This document shows, piece after piece, positions 35,117 to 47,927 of a stretch of 64,000 nt of DNA. The position numbers and the translations under genes are program-made. Under the pieces are notes generated by a model. The model ran no database searches, had not been told where the DNA came from, and was given only the letters and a program-made list of their open reading frames with translations. This DNA comes from Linum tenue. Its lineage: Eukaryota > Streptophyta > Magnoliopsida > Malpighiales > Linaceae. Numbering within the stretch: the stretch's first letter is position 1; each line of letters begins with the position of its first letter. The stretch lies in NCBI GenBank assembly GCA_946122785.1, contig CAMGYJ010000007.1, positions 2,248,909-2,312,908 on the forward strand. The letters run 5' to 3'.

Positions 35117-38100
35117 TCAAGGTGTTGGGCGGTAACAGAGTCTTCTCAGGCGAACTCTTTCCTGGCAACAACAGCAAACGAACCAATTCCAGGGTCAGCC
35201 ACCATCCCCCACCCTAACTATCAACACCCACCCGGGGAAGAGCAACGCGATCGAGATCCTGACCTCCATGTCGTCGTGATTGTACCGTATCTTGAAAATG
35301 CACCTGCAACCCCTTATATCATGCAGTTTCCTCTTGATACCGATCACATGAGCATCGTAGTAAATCGCATAATCCTTCCTCTCCTGATAACAGAGTGTTG
35401 GTTATAGCTAGTAACTTGAGCAAGATGTCAGACTACTCGTGATGAACAATGCAAACTAGAAGTCGGCTCGCTAAATAAAAAAAAAATATGAACTTACACT
35501 TCATACGCATAGCATTCAGTTTCCAACACTCACAATTATGTTTACTATTATGTATGCTATTTACTATCTCGTCTGTTACTTTTTCATTACAAGCAACGAT
35601 ATATTTCAAATCTCGTATTCTTTAATTTCTCTGGGATTCAACCAACAAAACCAGCCAAGATTTGGGAGATACTGGCAAGCAACTGCGCCACTCACCTGAA
35701 AGCAGCATACTACATCCCCAACGTTCACCAAATGACATTCTGAAGGATCCACGGGAACGGAGCGTTGTCTGACTGCCTCTCTTACATTTACCCATTCGTC
35801 CTCCTCCGCCCCATATCCTTCAAATCTGACAAGAACTTCCTTCAAAACGTTATAAAATGCATCAGTTGAATTGCCTTGTCTATAACCTACTCATTTCTTT
35901 ATTAGTGAATAAACTATCTATTATTACAACAATTACTTTTTACTACTACAAAATAAGTCACAACTCATCAATTTAACTTATCCTGAAAACTTATCAACAC
36001 TGTTTCTTTAATTTTTACTTTTAGGGTAAATACTAATTATTAGCAAAACCTTTTCCGCATTCATTTTTATTAGCCAAATCTACTGAATTACTAATAATTA
36101 CCCAAATATTTTGTAATGTATAAAAATATTAGTCAGTTTTTGTTACTGTTAATAATTTTGTAACTTTTTTCTTAGTTAAAATGCTAAAGTATTGGAATGT
36201 TAACATCCATGTATCTCTTCCAAGTCAGTATCATGCTGTCAAGTCAATATTACTAAAAAAATTGCTAATTGGAAGTTAACATTGACTAATTAAATTTACT
36301 ATCTTCAATGATCATGATTGGCGAGACAATTATAGACAAGGGAACTAGCATGAAAAGAATAACTAAGTCATACTAAAACAACTTACAAGGTCTCCTGATG
36401 GTAGTTTTCTGTAGCAAAGGAAAAGCTCAACATCATACCTGGAAAGCGGGGGGAAAAGCATCGAACTTAGATTCCAGACGTCTAGTAAGCCACTCGACAC
36501 TTTGTTGTGCATTTCTCCATGTAAGCAAGGGACTCAAACATTGAGCATTCAAAAAGTACAAAATATTCTTGCTTCAACTAATAATCTCTATGTTGAGCCT
36601 AAAAACAATGGCATCCGTTCTGCTAAAACAAACAAATAACTACACATCCTTCTCCATAAGAGATGACCACCAATTCTCATCCCTTTTCTCACTAAAAATC
36701 ACATTTTATCCAATTGTTCAAGTCTTGTCCAAGTAAGTGTGACATCAATCATATCTTTGGCGTCAGTATTGGAACCACTAGATATCATACTTATTTTTGC
36801 TTACCAAGCACCATCTTTTGATGACTTTGCTTCAAATTGCATCGTCGACCAGTCTTGCATATGCCCTGTATTGAGTCAAATAGATGTCACTTTAGCATGG
36901 TTTGATAAAGGAAACTTATAGATTATGATCTCTCATGCAAAATCAAATAGATGTCACTTTACTAGTTTGGAAGAAATATATATTCTGATGCTATGTAAAA
37001 TATTTTGCTATTATTTAGCACTGATCTAGTAAGATACAGAAATTGTCACGATACTTTATTTGGTTGGATAATGGATAACAATCACCTTGACAAAAAAGGG
37101 AGCAAAATGGTAAGATCTAGAAAAGCCAAATAGGACTGCACATTTCATAAGGAGACATACCACAAGTTATCTGTAGAAGAAGAGAGAGCGAAACGACCCG
37201 AGTTCCCATCTTCTCTTGGTCGACTGTACCATGTTCTTTTTTCAAATTGAACACCAACCTTTTCAAAATGTATTGTTACCTTTCCTACTAATATTCACAA
37301 AGATGGAGTTCTTTCATTGATTTAGTCAAATAAACTGACAGAAAATGGGTAATTTGTTTGTAGACAAACTTTTACTACAAATCCCAAATTATTAGTGGTA
37401 GGAGCAGACGCTTTTTCCCCCTTCTGTCCAAGATAGGCCAAGAAGGAGCAGACAAAGAGAACCACATTACAAGACGACACCAATGACACACAGTAGCCCA
37501 TATGTAACCAAACTACCGTTGAAAGAGCCCATATGGGCAGAAATGTGTTTAGAGAGATGCTACAAAAAGAAGCATTGGCTGCATTAAGTTTGTTTGGATG
37601 CTATGGCAATATTCTGATTTTGTTAGACCACACTAATCACAAGTTTGAGGTAAACACCAATACTTTAGAATGCATAAGCACTTATCTAAGCCATGGCAAA
37701 GCTTTCCATTGAGCAACAAAAGCCAAGTCCTAGTCTGACTTGATGCTTACTAGCTTATTAGTTTCACATATTCCGGAAGAAGTTATGAACTTTAAAGCAT
37801 AACATTTCCTAATACTTAAAGATTGATCATTCCTTCTTTACAAACCTAAAGCTCTAAATCTTCGGTTGAATAGCACAAGCTACCTAGGTTCTAGAGGCCT
37901 GATGGCATCAATGGTTGCTATTTATCGTTATTCTACTTGTTCTCCAGATAGCATTGGTCGAACCTTGGGCTTATTTTAGAAGTTGGTCATTATGATTTTG
38001 ACTTGAACTTGAGCAAAATCACAGTTAAATCAGCAACAATTATAGCACAAGAATTCTCTTGCTCTAACATAGCAAGGTGAGAATGTACTTCAACAAGGAC

Positions 38101-39388
38101 TTGAAAAGCAGTCATTATGGAGAGGGCAAGTTAAAAATTAAATTATTAGGTATGTTAGGGTCAGTTAGCATTAACATTCCATCGATACAAAGATGGATAT
38201 AATACTGCATCAAAAGAAAGCGACCTTACTGCAGAAAGAATTGAGAAAGAAGCTTGCATGACATTTTCATAATACCTATAACCAACCACCTAAGTGAACA
38301 TCAACTCATCAATGAGATAATACTTGATGGTTTCAGTCCATATGAGAGTACTTTGCAAAGAGTTCAATACTAACGAAGTTTTATCTATGTCTTGCATGAC
38401 TCATTTCATTCGTTTCCATATACTTTAAGTTCAAGTTGAAGTATCCCTAAAATTCGCTTTATTCCACGCAGTTCAGCTCTTCCTCCTCCTCCTCACAGTA
38501 TAAGTTGAAGCATCTCACTACACTTCAAGCTGGATTATATTTCGTAGTTTCCAAATCAACAAAATGTCCCATTGCAAACAGGCACCAAGGAATGCAGTGT
38601 AACGTAACCAAATCCAAAGAACTCAAGAAATGGAGCACCTGTAGCTTTTTTGGAGGTATCATTAGACTCATTCGCGGGACTAGGCTCTAGCAACATCGAA
38701 CCATCTTTCGGAGCATCAGTTTCGGAGCAAACTGGTGGGTGGATGCCTTGTCGCCTCTGTCGGAACCAACTCTCTACCTGGAAGAAGAAAAAAAAAAACC
38801 CATCATCAAGCAAGTCAAACAATAAGAGATGCAAACCAAAGAACAACAGAGATATCAATCCAAAGAAAACTTTGCAATCTCGAGTTGAAGTATAATGAAA
38901 ACCTCAGTCCATTTCACAACTGGTTTGCCAGCACGACCTGTAGACAGACTGTGAAAGAGAAAATTAACAAAAAGGAACAGGCGTCAGATCCAAACCAACT
39001 CAACTACTGACATTCGTCCACATCATTCCAGTCCAATGCTAATCAGGTGAAATCAGTAGTCGCTTACTCAACATTTCAATGTACACTTCACAGAAGGAGC
39101 AACTCACTTGAAACCTCTAGCGAGATTCTTGAAGAACTTCGTGTTGAGAGGTTGGACCGAATCATCCAGCAATTTCTCCATCTTCTCCGTCTGCGGTTTC
39201 CTCGCCGCCGCCATGGATGAGAAAGAGACAGTTACGCATTGCAAAACAGGAAGCCGAAAATCTAAACTGGTAAAACTGGAGGCATACATTCGAGTGAGCG
39301 CGAAGAGACACAGACGAAAGAGGCAAAGGGGAAGTACCTCGGCCTTGGTGAAGCCAGAGAAAACGAGCTTCGGACGCACCCGAGTCAT
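35117..39388 (-). CDS. SAWADEE homeodomain homolog 1-like (SHH1/DTF1) RdDM factor
   Basis: Exons supported by phase: 39388-39338, 39190-39108, 38948-38903, 38777 to about 38609, a segment ending at 37161, 36438-36387, 35839-35696, 35383-35264 and 35161-35117 (stop). The N-terminus [17 protein letters not shown] begins a divergent homeodomain that continues [11 protein letters not shown], then [21 protein letters not shown]. The C-terminal half is a SAWADEE domain: [66 protein letters not shown] and [13 protein letters not shown]. In Arabidopsis SHH1 this tandem-Tudor-like, zinc-containing domain reads H3K9 methylation and recruits Pol IV for RNA-directed DNA methylation. The 5' edge of the exon ending at 37161 and the 3' end of the exon starting at 38777 are not certain: the frame is open up to 37279 and aligns at [11 protein letters not shown] with the family's FEAxSSKDGAW. 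Expected length is about 240-275 residues (Arabidopsis about 258). Introns of about 0.7 and 1.4 kb are unusually long for this window. Confidence 0.85.
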
Positions 39389-40243
39389 CGATGAAGATGA
39401 ACGACGGCCCTCTGACAATCCGAAACTGAGTGGAAGGAAAACCCTAGCTTCTCTGTTTCCGGCTTCCCACCCGTAATATCTACTTCTCTGAGCTTTGCTG
39501 GAAATGACGGAGTCACGCAGATACGAACAGAGACACAGCCATCTATTTGAAAGTGTGTTGAAGTTTGAACTCTTCACGGAAAACGGGGATTGGCACAATC
39601 TGGTTTATGTTTTGAGCGCCATTCCTTTTTGGTCGGTGAAGCGAATGGGCTTTTCCTTTGGGCCCGGAATTTCCACATCCGACGGCCTGCTTCCGTCAGC
39701 GATCTTATGCGGTAATGGGTTAAGTGACTTCTGCAGCGGCAGAGAGTTACTTGTGCTAGTTGGGTGGACGAATTAATGACATATTAAAATTATGTGTTTG
39801 TAAGATCGTATCCAGTAAAAAAAAAATCTCTGCCGAGTCTAAATTGATTTAGTAGTACGAAACCAACGAACAATGATTTCAGCATAAAATACCATGTTGT
39901 AAACTTTTCGGTACGATTTTACAATCCTTCCTATTTTGAGCTTGTAACAGAGATTTTGAGAGAGAGAATTTACAATGGATACCAAGAATTTATCGCTCCT
40001 TCCCTCTTTATCTTTACGTCACCAAAATCTACAGCACAAAATCAAGGAGACCTAAAAGTTACACTATTTAAAGTGACCCAACAAACGTACGTAGTTCTGT
40101 GAAGGCTACAAACTCATCGAATTACATGAGCAAACCATTCAAAGTGACGAACTCACAGCTAGCAAGTCTTCAGGGAAAACTAACTAGGGCATTTACCTTC
40201 AACAGATTCTAGATTCTACTTTGTAGCACTACTCTCCGTTACT
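39389..40243. other. spacer between SHH1-like promoter and cereblon 3' end
   Basis: Contains the SHH1-like promoter, with an AACCCTAG telo-box-like motif near 39441-39450 just before the start, and the likely cereblon 3' UTR. Nothing else supported. Confidence 0.5.
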
Positions 40244-43200
40244 TCAACGCACCTCGTCGGCAACCTGGGCAATTCTTATACCCCAGAAAGACCTAGGCTT
40301 CAGTTTCTTCTTCGTTGCTGTGAACAGCCACCCCATCTGGGTTTCGCACGTGGAACAATCTGCAACGGTCCATGCGTACCTACAACGAATGTCGAATGCA
40401 CCCACCATCCGCGAAGTTTAGTAAACGTCGGGACAACCTTTGATACTCTGGCCATGGTCATGACTCATGAGCCCTAGTTCAGAGAATTTAGATAAACTCT
40501 GTTTGATTATATAGGCTGGCATCTGTTGGCTGTGCTTACAGATGATCTGCTAACCAACTTCCCCAACCAAATACACTATGTAGCTTTAAAATCTAAGTTC
40601 AAATTGATGCAGTACCCACCACTTTACTTCATCTTTTCTATATTGCTAATTCTACCCCTTCCTCTTCTATAATATTCAAAAGAGCTGGTGAGGTTATTTG
40701 GCATTTCATATACAAACAAATTTTATGACCATTTCATCATTTCACAATTATTTACTCTTCCACTTAAATCACTTCACTAAAAGTGGTGCATAAGATGTAT
40801 GTATAGAGAGAGTGTCATACCCGGGAAACCAGCTATATTCTGTAACCGCACGTCCGATGAGGGCCAAGCCATTTGCTTTATAGAGAGTCATTATCTCATG
40901 CACAAAACCGTGTGGATTCACATAGGCACCAAGAGGACCATCGGTTGACATCACCAGCATGTCACTCCGCCTAGCAATTACAGTCTGCATGGAAGATAGA
41001 GAATAATCTATCACTTGCTGAGATGAGTGAACAAGTATGTCAGTGGAGTAGCCTTGCGTCTTACAACTAAGACTAGAAGAATGAAGAATGAATGACTGAT
41101 GTACTTCAGTTTCAGCAACGTATCAGTCGGTAGCAGGCAGAAGTGATTATTGATGTCAGCCAACGAGGTTAGCATATCAAGCAGCTGCTTATTACCTTAC
41201 AACTTCTACATCGTACGAGATCAAATCGTTCGAGTAACTCGATTTCACGACGCAGTCGATAAGAAACGCCATCAATCTCTAACAGCTCCTGCCTTGTTGA
41301 TTCAGACACAGGGATTTTACTGGCAATATAAAATGATAAAAGATCGGGCTTCTTCACCATATCATCCATGCATGATGTCCCAACTATGTGTTTCCACTTA
41401 TCTGCAAAAGACACCAAATCAGACAATTTTAGGTGCAAGACTGGTGTTGAATCCAAACCTAATGTCATTTAGAATGACTTAAATTAAAGAGGAAATTCAT
41501 TGCAAGAGACTACAAGATGGACCAGATTGTGTTCACTCTTAGCATAGCCAAATCTAGATAAAAATAAATGAACATTAGAAGACCTAGTTTTATGAATGAC
41601 TCTAGCCCGTGACTTGAAGACTAAACTCATTTGAGTAGAATTTTCCAATATGCTCATCGTTCTGAAATGTTTCTCAAGAAGAACATTTAAACTTTTCTTT
41701 ATTGCCGTCAGAAATCATGAAACTGAAAATGGCTGCATTATTGCAATATTGCTGTATTAATTTGCATAGGAATCGTTAGAAGGATACCTGCAGCCCTTTG
41801 AGCAAGCTCATAGGAGTCGTACATTTGGTACACCCAACAGGGCAAAAATGCTGTGGAGGATTTACAAAATTGACTTAAATCAGGTTTGATATTCACTTTC
41901 TGAGCTTCTTCTTTGTCAGGCAACTTGTTTGAAGCAGAAGCAGAAGCAGATTGATGTTTCATGGCAGATTTTTTAATTCTTTTCCCCTCATCTGAGAGTA
42001 CCGACAATTCTGAGTCAGTTAACCGAGCTCTTCTATATCTGATTTCTGAGTCAAAGAGCACCTCATCATCATCACTGCTGGTTGATTCTTCCATCATATC
42101 ATACTCAAAGTAAGACTCTACAGCAGTCAGATGCATTTTCTTTTCCTGTCGTGAAAGATCACCCTCAAAACTTTCGTCTGAACTTGATTCTGAATCGTTG
42201 CCTCTCGCAAGCAATGATGGCCTTGCAGGCAGCAAATGTGCACAACGTCTATGCAGATTGCTTAATGCTGACAACTTTCCTAGGGCCTCCCTGGGAACTC
42301 TTAATGGTGAATCTTCCTCTATGATCTGAATTTCTGCACATGGCTAAACAAGGGAAATCAAGAATCAGTTGCCACCCAACTTTACGGCTACAATATAGAA
42401 GGAGAAGAAAAAGAAGAGCAAAAGGATAGCTGACCACTCCTTCCACATCCATCCAGAGTCGTTTTAAACAAAACCGCTGCTGCCCACGAGTAAGAAGATT
42501 GAGTGACCCATCTTCTAGCCGCCTATATTGTCGGATCTGTGTAATAGATTTAACGAGTTCGGTATAATAAGTTTACAGATGAAATCAGAATGAAAAAATG
42601 ACAACTCAGAGGAGCTGCAAAGAAGAAATCTTTCGGCATGTATTTTTCTTTTGAAAGTAAGATGCAAGGAGACAACCTCAACGTTTAAGTTTTTCCTTTT
42701 CCAAGCTTTTAGATACAACCAAAAGTTATAGATGAAATCCTAACCAGTGCTCCAAAAACTGCTTTCACAAACCTTTAATCGCTTAGAAAAATAAGAGTTC
42801 CATCACAATACCTCTGCAGTTGTCCCAATGTTAGAGACCTTTAATCTTCTGTTATCAGAGCTCCTGTGAGCATGAACCTAAGCAAAACATCATTCAAGAA
42901 ACATCTTTTGTGACGGGGAAAAGAAGTAAAGTAACAAGACTGCTAACAATGGGTTCAAGGTGAAGTTAACCCACCACACCTATAGTAAATGGAGCATCAT
43001 CTTGTGTCATGGCTCTCTCAATGGCAGATATGAAATTGGATTGAACAACCCTTAGAGGAAGCGTAGCCTCAGGGAAAAGAACAACCCCTATTAAAACAGA
43101 ATGGTTTGGTAATTAAGAGGTCTGCAGTAACAATTACCGGACAACGAGAAGTGAAGTGAAAATACAAAATAGAACAATATATACTGGCATTAATTGTTCA

Positions 43201-44259
43201 AGCATTCAATTCCATTTTCAAAAAGCTAGAATCAGTAATACCAAAATCATTTATCTTTTCAGTACGTTGGACATGAAGTCAAATAGTAAAGTATTTCTCC
43301 AGGAACTCCATAGGCAAACCAGTTATGTATCGACCCCTGCAGTCTTTCTGAATATGCCAGGAAAAGAAATAGGAACGCAAGAACAAAAGAAGAAAGATGC
43401 CTATTATCAGAAACTAATGCACCTTCGAGATAGAACAACGGCAGAGTTAACGTCACACCCCCATCCAAGAACGACAACCTGTGACGCGTGTCTTCCACCT
43501 CTGCACAACAACAACCAGTACTGCATCAATGCCCCAACACAACACAATAGAAAAGCCAATGTTGAAGGTGGAGGGAGTGTCGCTTACCACCCAAATACGT
43601 GTGCAATGAAGCCAAACCAGGGTTGAAAGTAAATTCTTCAGATGAAATGTTGACATTGTAACTGGTGAAAAAAGGGCAAAAAAACCGTAACGGATCAGCA
43701 GGTAATTCCAACCATAGCACCACGCGCAAGTGATCAGTGTAGACTAGCTTTAGTAGCTGAGTTCTGAAGAACAACAAGACAATTCTCGAATGAAAATGCA
43801 TGCTGAAACCAAACACTCTTCAGTTATCAGCTCGTAGCTCCTCTTTGGCAGAGGTAATAGTACCAAAACTGCAAAGCAATTGAAATTTCCATTTGGTGAT
43901 GGAAAGCTTTTCTTCTTCTTCTAATACCTTATCTTCGGCGGCTTACAAAACTACATTAATAACGCCATCTAAGAAAGCAGAACCAAATACCAAACGATAT
44001 TCATACAACGCAGCAGCCGATTAACAAAGCGCCGGGCCAAACCCTAGCTCCCGCACCATGAAACGTAAAAACGAAGAGCAAACCGGAAAACAGAGGACAC
44101 TGAATTTGTGTGAAATCAAGTGAGATACCCGGGATCGATGCCGTCATCGGAAGAATCGCCGTGTTCGTCGACTTCTACGACCTGTAGTTCCTCGAATTCA
44201 AGCTCTCGAATCTGCTCCATTTGCAGCCTCTCCCGCTCGAGTATGTCGTTGTTGTCCAT
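40244..44259 (-). CDS. CRBN: plant cereblon homologue (Lon-N plus CULT domain), CRL4 substrate receptor
   Basis: Ten exons join in phase to 541 residues: 44259-44129, 43661-43588, 43500-43423, 43087-42975, 42877-42812, 42536-42435, 42343-41788, 41401-41196, 40984-40821 and 40379-40244. The acidic N-terminus is followed by a Lon-N domain (LTLPLFYLEGVVLFPEATLP, then IGTTAEIRQYRR) interrupted by a long acidic/Ser-rich insert in exon 7. The C-terminal CULT domain has the zinc ligands C438-x2-C441 and C505-x2-C508, the NPH loop (465-467) and the tri-tryptophan cage Trp494, Trp500 and Trp514, which sit at a constant offset of 114 from human W380, W386 and W400. Human cereblon is the CRL4 receptor that binds thalidomide-type glutarimides and C-terminal cyclic imide degrons. 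The plant protein (At2g25740 as I recall) is assumed to be an E3 receptor too. Tyr492 replaces human His378. Confidence 0.93.
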
Positions 44260-45064
44260 TTCTCTCTTCCAATTGACTCTGGCTTGTACAATTGAGAGGT
44301 CCGTCTGACGGAACAGTCGGCTTTCTACTCTCGACGTCTCCTGCGAGCAGCGAGGGAGATTTAACTAGAATCCGCCATTTCCAAGCAAATAGATACTTAC
44401 TCCAGTGTCCAGCTGTCTCGGTTCTCGCTCGATGCGGGAGATACTCAGGCCCAGCTATTTTCAAGTCCAGTTAATTAAAGAGGCTTAAAGCCCAGACAAG
44501 ACGGGGCTTTGAAACGGCGACGTTTTAATTCATTATTCTTCCTCCCGACTCCGAGTAAAGAAGAGTCGCATTCACATCTCGGCCTTCTCCCCGTCGACGT
44601 TAACCTGCCCAGCTCCGTCAGTCATTCCAGCAGACGCCGGCGGCTATGTTTACGTTTTAGTTCCAACTTCCACGCTTCCTCTCAGGTCTCGCCGTCTCGG
44701 CTAATTTTCCTACTTTCCAGCTCCAATTCTACACTTCCACGCCTGAAGCTGGCTGATAACGTAGCTTCAATCGAAGGCGGAGAAGGCAACAGCAACGCCA
44801 GTCCTCATCGACTGCTCGACTATATCAATTAGGGTAATCACATGAGATCCTTTTTCTTCTTCTTCTTTAATCTTGGGGATCTCTCCGGTCTCGGCTAATT
44901 GAGTAAAATCTGCCGGGGAAAAAGTGAACTTCAACTAGGATAATTCCGTTAGCTGTTCTTGTTTGTGTGCAGCATCATCTGGGTGAATTATCCAATTTAC
45001 AATGTATAAGTGTAATGAAATCTATGGTGGCTGTTGTGTAGAACGTCAGGGTAGAAGAAACGGA
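44260..45064. promoter_or_regulatory. bidirectional promoter region between cereblon and the membrane-protein gene
   Basis: The two start codons are about 805 bases apart and point away from each other. On the right side, sequence to about 44832 followed by a donor-like GTAATC, and an acceptor GTGTGCAG ending near 44973, suggests a 5' leader intron for the membrane-protein gene. An open frame at 44509-44832 runs to a stop and is probably leader sequence, not protein. Confidence 0.5.
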
Positions 45065-46453
45065 ATGAACAAAATGAGGAGCTTCAATGGCCTGCTAGCT
45101 ATGATCTCTAGCTCTTTCCTTTGGGTCTATGCATTCACCTTCATTGCTGGATACCCAATTCCAACATTTGGGAACATAGAGTATGGACTGTTCCTTTTAG
45201 GCTCGGTGCATTTCCAGTCTCAAGTTGGCCAGTTCTGATGTATCTCACTGTTTTCCTTTGGCAATCTCTTTTAAAGGGTTGCCAGCAATGTATTGATTCC
45301 TGGAAATGAACTGTGGAAGGAGACTCTTGCCTTGCAGGGAGGTTCTCGTCTGTATGAACTTCGGGGCTTGAAATCGAACACTTGGTATGAAGTGAAGATA
45401 TCTTATCCGGCTTCTGTATGTATGTTTGTCTTGTTGACTTGCTGATTTCCACACCATCCCATTCATGAAACAAAAAAGTTTACTTCTTTGTTTCTCCCTG
45501 GGGTTTGACATTCCAGATACCTGCTAGCTTCACTATACAACTGAAGAAGGATGTTTCTGGTTTGGGATTGAACTGGAATCGAAGATTACTAAACACAGAG
45601 AAACTGATTTTCAAGACTGATGAGTTCAGTGGCAATCAGGTGTAGTTTTCTTACTGATCCGCTTGGCAACATTGTTATCTTTTTGTTCTTTCTTCTGATG
45701 TGTTTCACTCTGTTCAGCAGAACCAGTTGTACGTGCTGGTAACTGTAGAGCCGGAGGGGGTGGTTGCAATACCAAATGTACCAGAGAGGGAAGCAATCAT
45801 CTTCAACATAGGTAAAATAAACTCACTGCCAACTTCTTGCTATTGCATACAAGTTTCTTAGATAATGTCATCGAATCTTCATCTGAAAGACTGTTAGGTT
45901 TTGATCTGATTCTTAATTGTCTTCATTCTCCATTGAAATGGTAGAAAGCTTTTGTTTTTATTCAAGCAGTAATGCTATTGAGTTCTCTTTATCTTGCTAG
46001 CTTGCACTAATCATTGCAGCTAACATACGAGCCTATGATTATTCTTGTGAGAACCCCGAACTTGTTGCTGTATGTGAGTCATGTCTCTTCTATAAGCAGC
46101 ATGAACTCCGAGGTTGCTTTATGTGGATGCCTTGCTGAATTAGTGCCACTCTCGACCACATTTTCTTCCTTTCGCCTATGATATTTCTTCATTCGTTTCT
46201 CCTTCAATCCCAACTACATCATCTTGTTTTATTTGTGTAGCTTTTTTCTGTGTAGTAATCTTATGGTTACTGTATTCCAGTATGCGATGAATTGCTGCTG
46301 GGTATCCCTCACAAGGCTTGGTGGGTGGGAGTGCTTGTGTTGCTGTGTTTAGTGGCTGCATTCATCATCCCTCGTTTTCTCCCAGCACTCATGCCGCCTG
46401 AAAATGGAAGCTCCATATCATCATCATATGAGAGTGTTGCCAAAGAATCTTAG
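45065..46453 (+). CDS. small secretory-pathway membrane protein of unknown function
   Basis: Six exons join in phase: 45065-45180, 45277-45415, 45517-45639, 45721-45811, 46020-46073 and 46281-46453, giving 231 residues. The N-terminus MNKMRSFNGLLAMISSSFLW followed by VYAFTFIAG looks like a signal peptide or anchor. The middle, about residues 39-165, is a probable lumenal beta-rich domain (ASNVLIPGNELWKETLAL, then LKSNTWYEVKISYPASIPAS). Near the C-terminus HKAWWVGVLVLLCLVAAFII is a clear transmembrane helix, followed by a short Pro/Ser-rich tail. The blocks resemble a conserved but uncharacterised plant family, which I cannot name with confidence. Exon 4 has a CAGCAG tandem acceptor. The exon 1 donor (ATA GA|gtatgg) was chosen because it restores the frame into GAG GTT GCC AGC. 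Confidence 0.8.
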
Positions 46454-47927
46454 GATTTGGCAAGGAAGTTTATTCGAAGCGATTTAGCAGCAGGGAGGGG
46501 AGTCCTACAATCATCACGGAAGCTTATAGGGCTCTCATCGTTAGCATTTTATGCAGAACAGGAGGAAGGAAGGAGTGCCAGCCGATGCACGTTTTCCTTG
46601 GTTGAAAATTGAACGTGGGGAGGATCGGTGTCTCTCGTATTCAAGATGATGGAGTAGTGAAAGTTTGGTGTTCTGCAATGTTTGTAGGCAGATGACATAG
46701 GTAAAAGGTTTGGTTTGTTTAGATCATAGAGGTATAAGCTACTTTGGATATGCCCCCCCATGAGCATATGCTAACTGCAAGATTTTGTGCAATCAATGGT
46801 GGATCAAAATTAATTAGAACAGTAGATATATTCACAAAACTAAAATATATATCAAGTATGTTATATGAAAAATTCAACCTCTTAGTACCGTATGGACAAA
46901 AGCTCAAAGGACATCGGTCCATTACCAATCCAATGCACCTCCTCTATTTTTAGTAACAAAATGAACTAAGATCGAACTAGGAGTTAATATCATAAGATTT
47001 GTGAACGAGAAATATAAATCTCCTATTTTCATGAGGAATCAATGAAAAAATGAGAAATTGTTCAAGTGGGTTGTTGTTCGTTATTGTGAGAAACACTTTT
47101 CATTCCATACTCGTAGTGCCGCTTCAATTATATACGATAAATAATCTCAAGGGAGGGAAGGAGGGAGGGAGGGGGGGGGGGGGGGAATATCATCGAATAA
47201 ACGAGAGATTGAAAGTGCTATGATGCATAGATGTGTGGTCCATGTAACTTCAAGACTATTCATTGGTAAACCCCTAACTACCACATTCATATAATTATTC
47301 TAATAAATATGTAATCATCATTGGCTTGGACATTCTTATATCTAACATGATCACTAAAAAACTCTCCATCGACGCACCTACTCCAAACGCTCGCAATTCA
47401 TTATCCTTCTCCATCGAACCCTTCTCTCCAACCAATTCTAATTCAATCTCCCTCTATCGATTCTTCTCACTCGTTTGTTCTACCGTCAAATCCCACTAAC
47501 CACCGTACAAGAATTTTGACGATGGCCTGAGTTATCCTATTGTGAGGGCATCTATACTATAACACTAGACGTTCCTCTTCTAAAACTGAATCACGCGAAA
47601 AAACATTTCATAGAAGTTAATTGATATCTTCTTCCCTTTTCTTTTTCTTTTTCTCTCATTTCAATATATAAATAGACATGAAAATTTGAAACCCTACATG
47701 TGGGCCACGTGGCACCCTCTTGTTAGTCGACCGTTATAATATTTTCGACTTCAAAGCATTACAAGAGAGATTCCCCCCGCAAGAAGAGTAAGAACAAGAA
47801 CGAAAGAGAGAGAGGTCCCGGCCCCTCCTTCCCCCCTTACTTCCCTTTTCAAATTTTAGCGGCTTTGTTTTTGTTCCATAGTAATTTTGAATTTCTCCTC
47901 TCTTCCTCGTTCTTCCATTCTTCTCTA
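46454..47927. other. intergenic region with G-tract, Aurora kinase promoter
   Basis: AT-rich sequence without a supported gene, broken by the G-rich run at 47151-47185. The last 200 bases before the Aurora ATG contain CT-rich and C-rich leader sequence. Confidence 0.5.
47151..47185 (+). repeat. G-rich tract with G-quadruplex potential
   Basis: A run of GGGA/GGGAAGGA units leads into 16 consecutive G residues. At least four G3 tracts lie within 35 bases, which satisfies the usual G-quadruplex rule. It is also a likely slippage and sequencing-error site. Confidence 0.9.

Noticed and set aside
37161..37170. A 10-base microexon in the SHH1-like gene.
   Set aside because: It fits phase, but the upstream frame is open and its translation aligns with the SAWADEE start ([11 protein letters not shown]), so a longer exon is more likely; left as an open question in the findings.
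44509..44832. Open frame of 107 codons upstream of the small membrane-protein gene.
   Set aside because: Basic, Ser/Arg-rich composition typical of CT-rich leader DNA; followed by a donor-like site, so read as 5' leader.
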